Assembly: GCF_003054055.1 (NCBI RefSeq)
Contig: NZ_QBKI01000005.1
Location: forward strand, 186,001-250,000
Origin: Pontibacter mucosus
GTDB lineage: Bacteria; Bacteroidota; Bacteroidia; Cytophagales; Hymenobacteraceae
DNA length: 64,000 nucleotides
Direction: 5' to 3'
How positions within the stretch are numbered: position 1 is the first letter of the stretch; every line of letters starts with the position of its first letter. The notes beneath the pieces were generated by a model. The model made no database searches and had not been told where the DNA came from. It was given only the letters and a program-made list of their open reading frames with translations. The position numbers and the translations under genes are program-made. Positions 46,288 to 53,385 of the stretch are shown piece after piece.

Positions 46288-47052
46288 ATGGTAAGTATAG
46301 CCGAAAGGCATCAGCAGATCATTGACAGACTGCAACAGGAAGGCAAAGTCAACGTGGCCGACCTATGCACCGACATGGACGTTTCCTCGGTCACTATCCG
46401 GAAAGACCTTAAGCTTCTGGAGGACAAAGGGTTGCTTTTTCGGACACATGGTGGTGCTACCCTGCACAACCCCTACACCATCGACCGCTCCGTAAACGAA
46501 AAGGAAAAGATACAGTCGAGCGAGAAGATGCGTATAGGCGCCACCGCCGCCAGGCTTTTAGAACCCAACGACTCCATCCTGATAGCGTCCGGCACCACGG
46601 TACTGGCACTAGCCAAAAACATTCAGCCGAAAGGAAGCCTGACTGTTATCACCTCGGCCCTGAACGTAGCTTTGGAGCTAATAAAACACCCGGACATAGA
46701 AGTGATCCAACTGGGCGGGTTGCTCCGGAAAAGCTCTTCGTCGGTTACCGGACCCTATGCGGAGGGCGTTCTGGAGGATTTTTCTTTCAGCAAGTTGTTT
46801 TTAGGAGTTGATGGGATAGACCTTGAATTTGGACTGACTACCACCAACGTGATGGAGGCGCACCTCAACCGGCAGATGATCAAAGTATCCCAGAAAACAA
46901 TTCTCCTGGCCGACTCCACAAAATTCGGGAAAAGAGGTTTTGGCAAAATCTGTGGCTTTGAGGATATCGACCAGATTATCACAGACAAAGGCGTTTCTGA
47001 CTATGTGGTAAGGGCCTTGGAGGGAATGGGTATTAAAGTCACGATTGTGTAA
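46288..47052 (+). CDS. DeoR/GlpR-family transcriptional repressor
   Basis: A 254-residue regulator. The N-terminal helix-turn-helix is MVSIAERHQQIIDRLQQEGK...VSSVTIRKDLKLLEDKG (1-49), followed by the DeoR hinge RTHGGATL and the sugar-phosphate-sensing domain (about 75-230) with ILIASGTTVLALAK and FLGVDGIDLEFGLTT. The family responds to phosphorylated sugars or glycerol phosphate. It follows propeller gene 3 and is terminated by a hairpin. The phosphodiester locus ends 0.9 kb away and contains glp genes, so a GlpR-like role is possible but not shown. A truncated copy of its first third lies at 10748. Confidence 0.92.
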   Translation: MVSIAERHQQIIDRLQQEGKVNVADLCTDMDVSSVTIRKDLKLLEDKGLLFRTHGGATLHNPYTIDRSVNEKEKIQSSEKMRIGATAARLLEPNDSILIASGTTVLALAKNIQPKGSLTVITSALNVALELIKHPDIEVIQLGGLLRKSSSSVTGPYAEGVLEDFSFSKLFLGVDGIDLEFGLTTTNVMEAHLNRQMIKVSQKTILLADSTKFGKRGFGKICGFEDIDQIITDKGVSDYVVRALEGMGIKVTIV

Positions 47053-47068
47053 AAGTATAACAAGTATA

Positions 47069-47096
47069 AAAAGAGCCGCAGTAATGTGGCTCTTTT
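47069..47096 (+). terminator. intrinsic terminator of the propeller 3/DeoR unit
   Basis: AAAAGAGCC pairs perfectly with GGCTCTTTT around a short loop, 17 bases after the DeoR stop, followed by T-rich sequence. Two AAGTATAA words sit between the stop and the stem. Confidence 0.88.
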
Positions 47097-47269
47097 GTTA
47101 AGGCCCTATCCTGTTCTGTGCCCTTGGCAAAGGTTCCTTTTATCCAGTGCTTCACAGACTTGCCTATAAATCGTATTTTAGATTTTCCACGAGAGGGAAA
47201 GTTAAACTTCTTTTCTGCCTTCTACCAAGAACAGGTGAGTTTCTGCCATACCGGGTCCAACCACCCCTG

Positions 47270-47291
47270 CCCCTCCTTAGCCAAGGAGGGG
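47270..47291. repeat. palindrome CCCCTCCTT-AGCC-AAGGAGGGG
   Basis: Perfect 9-bp arms with a 4-base spacer, preceded by CCACCCCTG, a phrase seen again at 47380. Confidence 0.9.
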
Positions 47292-47344
47292 AGCCTGTGA
47301 TTACTATGGCTGAAGTGTAAGTTTTATAGTGGCTGTTCTCGTGC

Positions 47345-47364
47345 GGACAGGTCGCGACCTGTCC
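47345..47364. repeat. perfect 20-bp palindrome centred on TCGCGA
   Basis: GGACAGGTCG followed by its exact complement, no spacer. It is long enough for a repeat unit or a protein-binding site. Confidence 0.9.
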
Positions 47365-47388
47365 CTACAAAGTATAAACCCACCCCTG

Positions 47389-47404
47389 CCCCTCCGAGGA
47401 GGGG
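47389..47404. repeat. palindrome CCCCTCC-GA-GGAGGGG
   Basis: Perfect 7-bp arms around GA, in the same CACCCCTGCCCCTCC context as the unit at 47270. Confidence 0.9.
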
Positions 47405-47434
47405 AATTATCTGCAGGCGATTAACATCCCCCTA

Positions 47435-47450
47435 CCCCCTTCGAAGGGGG
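47435..47450. repeat. perfect 16-bp palindrome CCCCCTTCGAAGGGGG
   Basis: A seamless palindrome with no spacer, preceded by ATCCCCCTA, which resembles the lead-in of the other C-rich units. Confidence 0.9.
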
Positions 47451-47495
47451 ACTTTAGCTGAAGCTCCGTTAGCAGTGGCTATCGAAAGCTACCCA

Positions 47496-47609
47496 GTTTT
47501 CCTGGGAGGCGCCTTGTGAGATCCGGTGCCCGGTAAGGGCAGCCCGAGGTACGAGGGCAGGAGGGAACACAGCGTCGAGCGGGAAAACGAGGCCTCCCGG
47601 CCTGGGAGG
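47496..47609. ncRNA. candidate structured element with competing pairings
   Basis: GTTTTCC (47496-47502) can pair with GGAAAAC (47582-47588). GGGAGGC (47504-47510) can pair with GCCTCCC (47592-47598), but the latter can instead fold locally with GGGAGG at 47604-47609. A small TGCCC-GGTAA-GGGCA hairpin lies inside (47527-47541). CCTGGGAGG occurs as a direct repeat at both ends. No known RNA family is recognised; expression and strand are unknown. Confidence 0.3.
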
Positions 47610-47694
47610 GCACTAAAGCCAGAGGTGCAACTGTAGGTATGTAAGTCTGGAAGATGAACGGCAGCTAGTAAGGATAGCTTGTGTCAAGTTGCGA

Positions 47695-47892
47695 GAAGCG
47701 GTGGCTATGGAAGTATAAGTATGGTCTACGCGGACTTGGAAGTCCGCAGCAGAATGAGTTTCAGACAAGGATGTCCGAAACAGTGGAAAGCAACTAACAA
47801 ACAAACTCAAACGCTAATTCCTATTTTTGAGATAGCTTCTAATAAGTATAGCTTGGCTCAAATGGAAGGAAGCGGCGGCTATGAAAGTATAA
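47695..47892. repeat. 24-bp direct repeat pair ending in AAGTATAA
   Basis: Copies at 47695-47718 and 47869-47892 share GAAGCGG[T/C]GGCTATG[G/A] and then AAGTATAA, with two mismatches. A weaker third copy (AGCAGTGGCTATCGAAAG) lies near 47471. Between the two copies are palindromes at 47730-47747 and 47758-47781. Confidence 0.8.
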
Positions 47893-47934
47893 CCAAAGTA
47901 TAAAGTACCATTCAGCAAGTATAAACTCAGCCTG

Positions 47935-48864
47935 TTAGTCAAGCTGCGTCAGAAGATTGGGATAATCCGTAATGATACCATCCACTCCCATCGCTTTCAG
48001 CTTGCTCATATCCTCCAAAGTATTCACGGTCCACGGCACCAGCTTTATACTTTGCTCTCTGCATTTTGCGACTAACCCGGGGGTAACCAGGCTAAAGTGA
48101 GGGCTGTAGATCGGAGGCTTATAGCCTAGCTTCTCCAGGTGTTCTTCGAAGCTCATGTTGGCATCACCAACCAAAAGGGCCGTTGTTACCTCAGGATATT
48201 GTTGGTGCACCTGTTGTATCTGCCTCCTATCAAACGACTGGATGTAAAACCGCCCACCGAGGTTCCGCTTTCGCACCTCGTCCATAACGAGTGCCACATA
48301 TTCTTCCGGCTTTGGCTGATAGACCCCATCCTGATCAGGGTTCGCTTTTATCTCTATGTTGTAGATAACAGGCGGTAATCCTTTACTGGCAGTATACTGC
48401 TCTACCGAGTCTATTAACTCTCCCAAAAGCGGCATGTACGTTGCCATTTTCTGCTGCTCCGGGAAACCATCATGGTACCTGGAGCCAACGTCATACTTGC
48501 GAATCTCGGCATAGGGCATCTGGTAAAGCAACAGTTGTCTCGCCTGCTCCGGTGTCAGTTCCTTGCCTTCAGGAGTAAGCGATATCTGAGCGTTGATGTG
48601 AGGGTCATGCGCCACGACCACCTGTTTATCGATACTGATCTGTATGTCCACTTCCAACACATTGGCCCCGTCGTCTATGGCCTTTTTCATGGACGGGATC
48701 GTGTTTTCAGGCATGTACCCTCTGGTGCCCCGGTGCCCTACTTTAAAGAACTCCGGCATACTTGTCTGTTCCGTCTCCACAACCGGAGAACCGCTGCAGC
48801 CCCACAGCAGGAACAACGCCAGCATAAAGTATAGCTTTGGTTGGAGTTTTGATAGCATATTCAT
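47935..48864 (-). CDS. glycerophosphodiester phosphodiesterase, lipoprotein (copy 1)
   Basis: A 309-residue GDPD that splits glycerophosphodiesters into glycerol-3-phosphate and an alcohol. The leader ends in LLWGC with lipid Cys23. The active site is intact: HRG with His44 and Arg45, ENT with Glu53, EVD with Glu71 and Asp73, and AHD with His86. The C-terminus ends in the family's MGVDGIITDYPNLL. It is the last gene of the phosphodiester locus, one GDSL gene away from a second GDPD. Two closely related GDPD lipoproteins in one locus suggest different head-group preference or surface versus periplasmic placement. Confidence 0.93.
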   Translation of the reverse strand: MNMLSKLQPKLYFMLALFLLWGCSGSPVVETEQTSMPEFFKVGHRGTRGYMPENTIPSMKKAIDDGANVLEVDIQISIDKQVVVAHDPHINAQISLTPEGKELTPEQARQLLLYQMPYAEIRKYDVGSRYHDGFPEQQKMATYMPLLGELIDSVEQYTASKGLPPVIYNIEIKANPDQDGVYQPKPEEYVALVMDEVRKRNLGGRFYIQSFDRRQIQQVHQQYPEVTTALLVGDANMSFEEHLEKLGYKPPIYSPHFSLVTPGLVAKCREQSIKLVPWTVNTLEDMSKLKAMGVDGIITDYPNLLTQLD

Positions 48865-48927
48865 TTTACTAAGCTGTTAGAAATCTCTTTCGCGGATACG
48901 AGCCAAAAGTATAAATTATACTTCAAC

Positions 48928-49629
48928 TTATTTCAGGTAGCCGCCTTTCTTCAGAACTTCCGCCCACTTTTTATACCCCTCATGCGTTAGGTGCAGGCCA
49001 TCGTGCGTGTAGGCTTCCACCAGGCGCCCTTCGCTGTCCACAAACTCCGGATAGAGGTCAATGAGCGTCACCCGCTCTTCGGCAGCCAGCTTCTTCAGCT
49101 CGTTATTCAGCCAGAACACATGCTCCTCGCGGTTATAGTGCCTCGGAAACTTCGTGAACTTGTTGTTGGTGGGCAGCAGGGTCTGCAGGTAAAGCTTGGT
49201 TGTAGGCGACTCGGCTTTTATCCTGCGGACGATCTTTCTGTAATTGTTCAGGATGAGGCTGGCTGGAATGTTCCTGGAAACATCGTTGATACCGATCAGC
49301 AGAAAGATTTTGGCTGGTTTTCCTTCGGTCACCTCGTCCAGACGCTCCAGCACCCCGAACGTAATATCACCTGAAATGCCCCTGTTTCGGACGCGCTTGG
49401 ACTCGAGCAACTCGTTCCAGTTTGGGTGCGCTGTAAGGCTATTGCCCAGAAATACGATGTCCTTTTTAGAGTTCGGGTAGGCTCTGAACTGGTCTACCTG
49501 TACCTGATAGGTTGCCGGCCGGTAGGTGCTGTCCCAGGCGGCCAGTTCCTGCGCCTGCGCCTTGTTGGAAAGCATCGGTACGCAGGCAAACACCAGGCAG
49601 CCACTCCAGAGTTTAGCGATAAACTTCAT
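48928..49629 (-). CDS. SGNH/GDSL hydrolase, exported (canonical order)
   Basis: A 233-residue esterase-like protein with a signal peptide ending at AQAQ (about 27). SGNH blocks appear in the normal order: GNSLT (62-66, nucleophile Ser64, with Asn replacing the usual Asp of GDS), GISGD (84-88), GIND (113-116) and DGLHLTHEGY (Asp210, His213). It lies between two GDPD genes, so removing acyl chains from lysophospholipids or acylated glycerophosphodiesters before the GDPDs act is a sensible role. Many platelet-activating-factor-acetylhydrolase-like members carry this GNS variant, so it is probably active. Confidence 0.88.
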   Translation of the reverse strand: MKFIAKLWSGCLVFACVPMLSNKAQAQELAAWDSTYRPATYQVQVDQFRAYPNSKKDIVFLGNSLTAHPNWNELLESKRVRNRGISGDITFGVLERLDEVTEGKPAKIFLLIGINDVSRNIPASLILNNYRKIVRRIKAESPTTKLYLQTLLPTNNKFTKFPRHYNREEHVFWLNNELKKLAAEERVTLIDLYPEFVDSEGRLVEAYTHDGLHLTHEGYKKWAEVLKKGGYLK

Positions 49630-49678
49630 ACTTCTATGACTTTGATCTCTTTGGAAATTATACTTGGAGTATCTCCTG

Positions 49679-50611
49679 TTATAGCTGCTCTGCCAGCACG
49701 TTCGGGTAATCGGTAATGATGCCGTCTACTCCCAGCGCTTTCAGCCTGGCTATATCCTCGGCCGTGTTCGCTGTCCAGGGTACAACCTTGATGTTGCGGT
49801 CGTGGCAGGCTTTTACCAACTCTGCTGTTACCAGCGTGTGGTGCGGGCTGTATATGGTAGGCGTAAAGCCCAGGTCGGCAAGGTTTTCCTCAAAGGTCTT
49901 TTTGTTGTTTGTCAGCAGCGAGGTTTTTACATGCGGGTGGCTCTTATGAAGCTCCTGCAACGTACGGAAGTCAAAAGACTGGATGATTACCCAAGGCGTG
50001 ATGCCTTTGCTCTCCACCACCTCCATCAGCAGCTTCACAAAAGTGGCCGGCTCCGGGTGCAGCTGGTTATCGCCTGTTTCTTTGGACTTGGTTTCAATAT
50101 TATAAAATACCTGCGGCAGGTTCTTCTTGTCCAGGTATAACTGCACGGAGTCAATCAACTCAGACAGCAAGGGAATGTAGGTCTCGGTGAGCTCTTGTTG
50201 CGGGAACTGGTCGAAGAACTTGGTTCCCATCTTAAACTGGCGCACCTGCGCATAGTCCATCTGGTAGATGGCATACTTGTTTTTCTCCTCACTTGTCAGG
50301 TCCTTCCCTTCCGGTGTTTGGGCATACAGGGGGTTGATGTGCGGGTCATGGGTGATCACCACCTTGTGGTCCTTGGTGATATGCGCATCCATCTCGATGG
50401 TTGTCATGCCCAGGTCAATAGCCTTTCGCATGGCAGGGATAGTGTTCTCCGGTGCCAGGCCGCGGGCGCCGCGGTGGCCTTCGGTGTCAAACGCGGGCAG
50501 TTCCTGGCTGAGCTGCTGCTGGGGTTGTTCCTGGGCGACTTGCTCCGGGTTCTTGCAGGCAGCGCAGCAAATAAGGGATAAGAGGGCGAGGTTGCGTATT
50601 TTTTTATTCAT
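49679..50611 (-). CDS. glycerophosphodiester phosphodiesterase, lipoprotein (copy 2)
   Basis: A 310-residue paralogue of the GDPD at 47935. Its leader ends CCAAC with lipid Cys19, followed by a Gln-rich linker (about 23-37) that would hold the enzyme away from the membrane. Catalytic residues are intact: His46/Arg47 in HRGARG, Glu55 in ENT, Glu73 and Asp75 in IEMDAH, and His88 in THD. It ends LGVDGIITDYPNVL. It starts 41 bases after the metallophosphatase gene. It should act on glycerophosphodiesters delivered by the SusCD pair upstream and yield glycerol-3-phosphate for GlpT. Confidence 0.93.
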   Translation of the reverse strand: MNKKIRNLALLSLICCAACKNPEQVAQEQPQQQLSQELPAFDTEGHRGARGLAPENTIPAMRKAIDLGMTTIEMDAHITKDHKVVITHDPHINPLYAQTPEGKDLTSEEKNKYAIYQMDYAQVRQFKMGTKFFDQFPQQELTETYIPLLSELIDSVQLYLDKKNLPQVFYNIETKSKETGDNQLHPEPATFVKLLMEVVESKGITPWVIIQSFDFRTLQELHKSHPHVKTSLLTNNKKTFEENLADLGFTPTIYSPHHTLVTAELVKACHDRNIKVVPWTANTAEDIARLKALGVDGIITDYPNVLAEQL

Positions 50612-50652
50612 GACTAAAGCTAAGTATACTTTACATAAGGTGCTCAGGAAAT

Positions 50653-52068
50653 TTAGGCCACGTTTGCCGTGCTTTCATACTTGTTTCCAAAGCGGTCGGT
50701 GGCAACTACTTTTATACTTTTCATTTCTGGTGATAAAGGAGCCGTGAAAATATGCTCTGTCTCTTTTGGCTCGGCAAACCCTCTCTTTTTAGGAAGCTCC
50801 TTCCCAAGATAAAGCGAGTAAGCCAACGGATCGAAGCCTTGCGCATTTTCCAGGGTACCGACGTATGTGCCATCAGCCCACCACTCTACTTTCCACTCCG
50901 GGTCCCAATTCCATACGTTGGCTATCAGGCGCTTCTCGTCCTGGCTGTCATTAATGTACACGCTCAGCTGGTGCTCCTTCGGGTGGCCCGTCGATTTATA
51001 GAACCAGCTCAGCTCCGTTCCTTTCACCTCATACACCCCATACCCTCTCGGTGTGCCGTCTCCGCAGACAGGTCCGGTCCACCAGGCGCCGCATAAGGTA
51101 CCGTGCACGTGTTCGTATACATTGCCTTTTATCACATTGAGGTTATAGTGGGTGTGCCCCGACATGATATGCACCTTCCTGTCTTCCAGGATATCATACA
51201 GCTCCTGGTTGTTTGCTACCGCGTTATGCACCGGAATATGCAGGCCAATCACGATCAGGTGATCCTTCGGAACGAACGCTAAATCCTTTCTCAGCCATGC
51301 CAGCTGCTGCTCGGAAAGGTGCCCGTCATAGTTTCGGTCTTTGCCAAGGTAGCGCACATCATCCAGCACAACATAATGCACCTTGCCCCGGTTAAAGGAG
51401 TAGTACGTAGGGCCATATAGTTTCTGGAAGGTATCGTCAGAGGCATCATCCCCTCCCTTGTTATAGTCCATGTCGTGGTTGCCCAGCGCCTGGAAGAACG
51501 GAACTCCGGTAGCGGCAACGGCCTTGTCATAGCTGCTGAACAAGTGGTGTTCGTCCCAAACAATGTCGCCAACAGTGATGCCGTGCACCAACGCATCCGG
51601 ACCGAAAGACTGCACCAACTGCTGCACATCCGGTGCTGCTTGTGTCAGCATCTGCCGTACATCCTCCTCGTTTTTCACCTGCGGGTCTGCCCAAACAATA
51701 AATTTATGGTTGCTATCGTCTTGCTGCAGCGGCGTAAGCTCAAAGTCATACCGTTGCTTTCTGGCTATCGTTTGATAGAACCTGGCGATGCCGTTTTCAT
51801 GCGGGATGGCATGCCCTGCGGGAACAGATACAAAGACGAGCGACGCCTGCTCATGATAAGGAATTTCATACCGCCCCTTCCTGTCTGTTTTCACCACGCT
51901 AAACCCATCTGATACCACGACGTTTGCCACTCCTTTACCTGATGCCTTTACCGTGCCTTTTATACTTGCCTTGGCAGGTATACTAAGTCCCAGCACCGAG
52001 CGGGTACTAACCAAAAGGCCGCCAGAAACGAGTAAAACGTGATTTATAAAGTCTCTTCTTTTCATCAT
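50653..52068 (-). CDS. calcineurin-like metallophosphatase with N- and C-terminal extra domains, exported
   Basis: A 471-residue phosphoesterase. MMKRRDFINH and a hydrophobic stretch form a Tat-like leader. A small beta domain (about 34-112, KGTVKASGKGVANVVVSDG) precedes the two-metal catalytic domain: ADPQ with Asp128, GDIVWDE (167-173), GNHD (196-199), GLHIP with His277, and GHTH (304-307). A C-terminal beta domain (about 350-471) follows, as in Bacteroidota metallophosphatases with MetallophosN/C modules. The usual DxH of motif I reads DPQ. In this locus it probably releases phosphate from, or cleaves, phosphodiester head groups. Confidence 0.9.
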   Translation of the reverse strand: MMKRRDFINHVLLVSGGLLVSTRSVLGLSIPAKASIKGTVKASGKGVANVVVSDGFSVVKTDRKGRYEIPYHEQASLVFVSVPAGHAIPHENGIARFYQTIARKQRYDFELTPLQQDDSNHKFIVWADPQVKNEEDVRQMLTQAAPDVQQLVQSFGPDALVHGITVGDIVWDEHHLFSSYDKAVAATGVPFFQALGNHDMDYNKGGDDASDDTFQKLYGPTYYSFNRGKVHYVVLDDVRYLGKDRNYDGHLSEQQLAWLRKDLAFVPKDHLIVIGLHIPVHNAVANNQELYDILEDRKVHIMSGHTHYNLNVIKGNVYEHVHGTLCGAWWTGPVCGDGTPRGYGVYEVKGTELSWFYKSTGHPKEHQLSVYINDSQDEKRLIANVWNWDPEWKVEWWADGTYVGTLENAQGFDPLAYSLYLGKELPKKRGFAEPKETEHIFTAPLSPEMKSIKVVATDRFGNKYESTANVA

Positions 52069-52082
52069 GCAGTGGTTAAAAT

Positions 52083-53282
52083 TTACAGGCCGGGAATAGT
52101 TTTAAGCTTCTCGAAGTAGGAAGTATAAGCGCTGTAAAGGGCGTGGTCTTTCAGCAGCAGAATTGTTTCGTTGTTGTTGCGGAGCGCGTTCAGGGTGAAG
52201 TTATGGGATCCCGTTATGATAACATGGGAGGCCTGCCCCTCCCAGGAACCTTCCACAAGTATAAACTTAGCGTGGATGTTCATCTGCAACTTGCCAGATT
52301 CGGTCATGTTGTATACTTTCAGGTAAGCACCCTTTTCTTCCAGAGCCCGCAAGCCCGCCAGGACATCCTCGCTGATGCTGCTCTTTACCACCAGTTCTAT
52401 AGTCGCGCCCTTCTCAAGCAGTTCATCCAGCTTTTCCACAATGTTCAGGCGGGTGCTCGTCCAGTCAGACATACCGATGCGAATAACAGCGGCAGATGGG
52501 TCTGTTATTTTTTCCAGCAATTCAATAATAGAGTCCTCTCCGTAGGCAGCTCCCCCGCGCCGCTTTGGCAGGAAGTAAGCCGAGATACCGGTTGCAGGGT
52601 CGTGGTACTCCTTGTAGTGGTAGTCTTTCATCCCCTGCTGTGCCCTTTGCGCCATGTCTTGCCAGTAGCCAAGGTAGGCATCGTACAATCCTTTATGGGT
52701 CAGAAACACGGCATCCTGCACTTTTCGGGTGCCGGAAAGTATAAAGTTGTGGGACGTCTGTAGTACCAGGTTAGTGGCTTCACCGGACTCGGTAAGCACT
52801 TTTGAAAAAAGCACGAACTTGTTGTGATTGATGGCAATGCTTCCGGCATCGCTATCCACCGTCACAAGCACTGCATTATCGGAAAGCTTTGTTTTCAGTT
52901 GGTTGATAGTATACGGATTGCTTTTCTGACTCTCTTCCCTGCTCAGGTCCAGCATCAGGTGCAACTTCACCCCACGGGCATCCGCCCTGTCGAGCGCATC
53001 CACCAGCTGGGCATAGTCAAATAAGTAAATAGACAGGTATATCGTGGCACCCTTTGGGCTGGCATCGATAAGGGCAATCAGCCGATCGAGAATCTGAGTG
53101 GAAGAAGCCCCACGCGATAATTGATCCGGGTCTGTAAATAGGACCTCCGGGAAGGAAGCCGTAACAGGCTTTGCCGCTGCAGGCTCCTCCGGCTGCGGCG
53201 TCTCCGGATCATCCTTAGCGCTCCCACAGGCAGCAATCAGAAGTATAAAAGCGTAAAGTAAGTATAAACGTAGATACTGCAT
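52083..53282 (-). CDS. phospholipase D-like lipoprotein
   Basis: A 399-residue protein. I start it at 53282 (MQYLRLYLLYAFILLIAAC), giving lipid Cys19; the longer frame begins inside a hairpin region. Two PLD half-motifs are present: HNKFVLFS (His153, Lys155) followed by LVLQTSHNF, and HAKFILVE (His337, Lys339) followed by ITGSHNFT. The Asp that normally ends HxKxxxxD is Ser in the first and Glu in the second. Both His/Lys pairs are kept, so phosphatidyl-transfer or phosphodiesterase activity is still likely. Lying between SusD and the metallophosphatase, it may take the first cut at a phospholipid or teichoic-acid-like polymer. Confidence 0.85.
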   Translation of the reverse strand: MQYLRLYLLYAFILLIAACGSAKDDPETPQPEEPAAAKPVTASFPEVLFTDPDQLSRGASSTQILDRLIALIDASPKGATIYLSIYLFDYAQLVDALDRADARGVKLHLMLDLSREESQKSNPYTINQLKTKLSDNAVLVTVDSDAGSIAINHNKFVLFSKVLTESGEATNLVLQTSHNFILSGTRKVQDAVFLTHKGLYDAYLGYWQDMAQRAQQGMKDYHYKEYHDPATGISAYFLPKRRGGAAYGEDSIIELLEKITDPSAAVIRIGMSDWTSTRLNIVEKLDELLEKGATIELVVKSSISEDVLAGLRALEEKGAYLKVYNMTESGKLQMNIHAKFILVEGSWEGQASHVIITGSHNFTLNALRNNNETILLLKDHALYSAYTSYFEKLKTIPGL

Positions 53283-53294
53283 AAGACTAGTTTG

Positions 53295-53325
53295 GGTAAG
53301 GCTGCCTCTGATAGGCAGCCTTACC
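53295..53325 (-). terminator. perfect 13-bp stem-loop after susD-like gene 4
   Basis: GGTAAGGCTGCCT pairs exactly with AGGCAGCCTTACC around a 5-base loop, 60 bases past the SusD stop and just before the PLD-like start. No U-tract follows on the minus strand, so it fits better as an mRNA-stabilising or processing structure than as a terminator. Confidence 0.7.
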
Positions 53326-53385
53326 GGTTTTAACATCAGGCAGCTACACAACACTGCCCGTAATAATCACCTTAAACTATTCTAA

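Larger units (their letters stand above)
47097..47934. repeat. gene-free island of palindromes and direct repeats
   Basis: About 840 bases with no credible gene. It holds at least six palindromes (47270-47291, 47345-47364, 47389-47404, 47435-47450, 47730-47747, 47758-47781), a 24-bp direct repeat (47695-47718 and 47869-47892, two mismatches) ending in AAGTATAA, a CCACCCCTGCCCCTCC phrase twice, and at least five exact AAGTATAA words. It separates two convergent transcription units. It looks like an accumulation site for small dispersed repeats. Confidence 0.8.

Noticed and set aside
47118..47300. 60-codon frame at the edge of the palindrome island
   Set aside because: It runs through a palindrome, has low-complexity content and no start context; treated as non-coding.
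47270..47450. Possible CRISPR array because of closely spaced palindromes
   Set aside because: The units differ in sequence and spacing, there is no constant repeat with unique spacers, and no cas gene is nearby.
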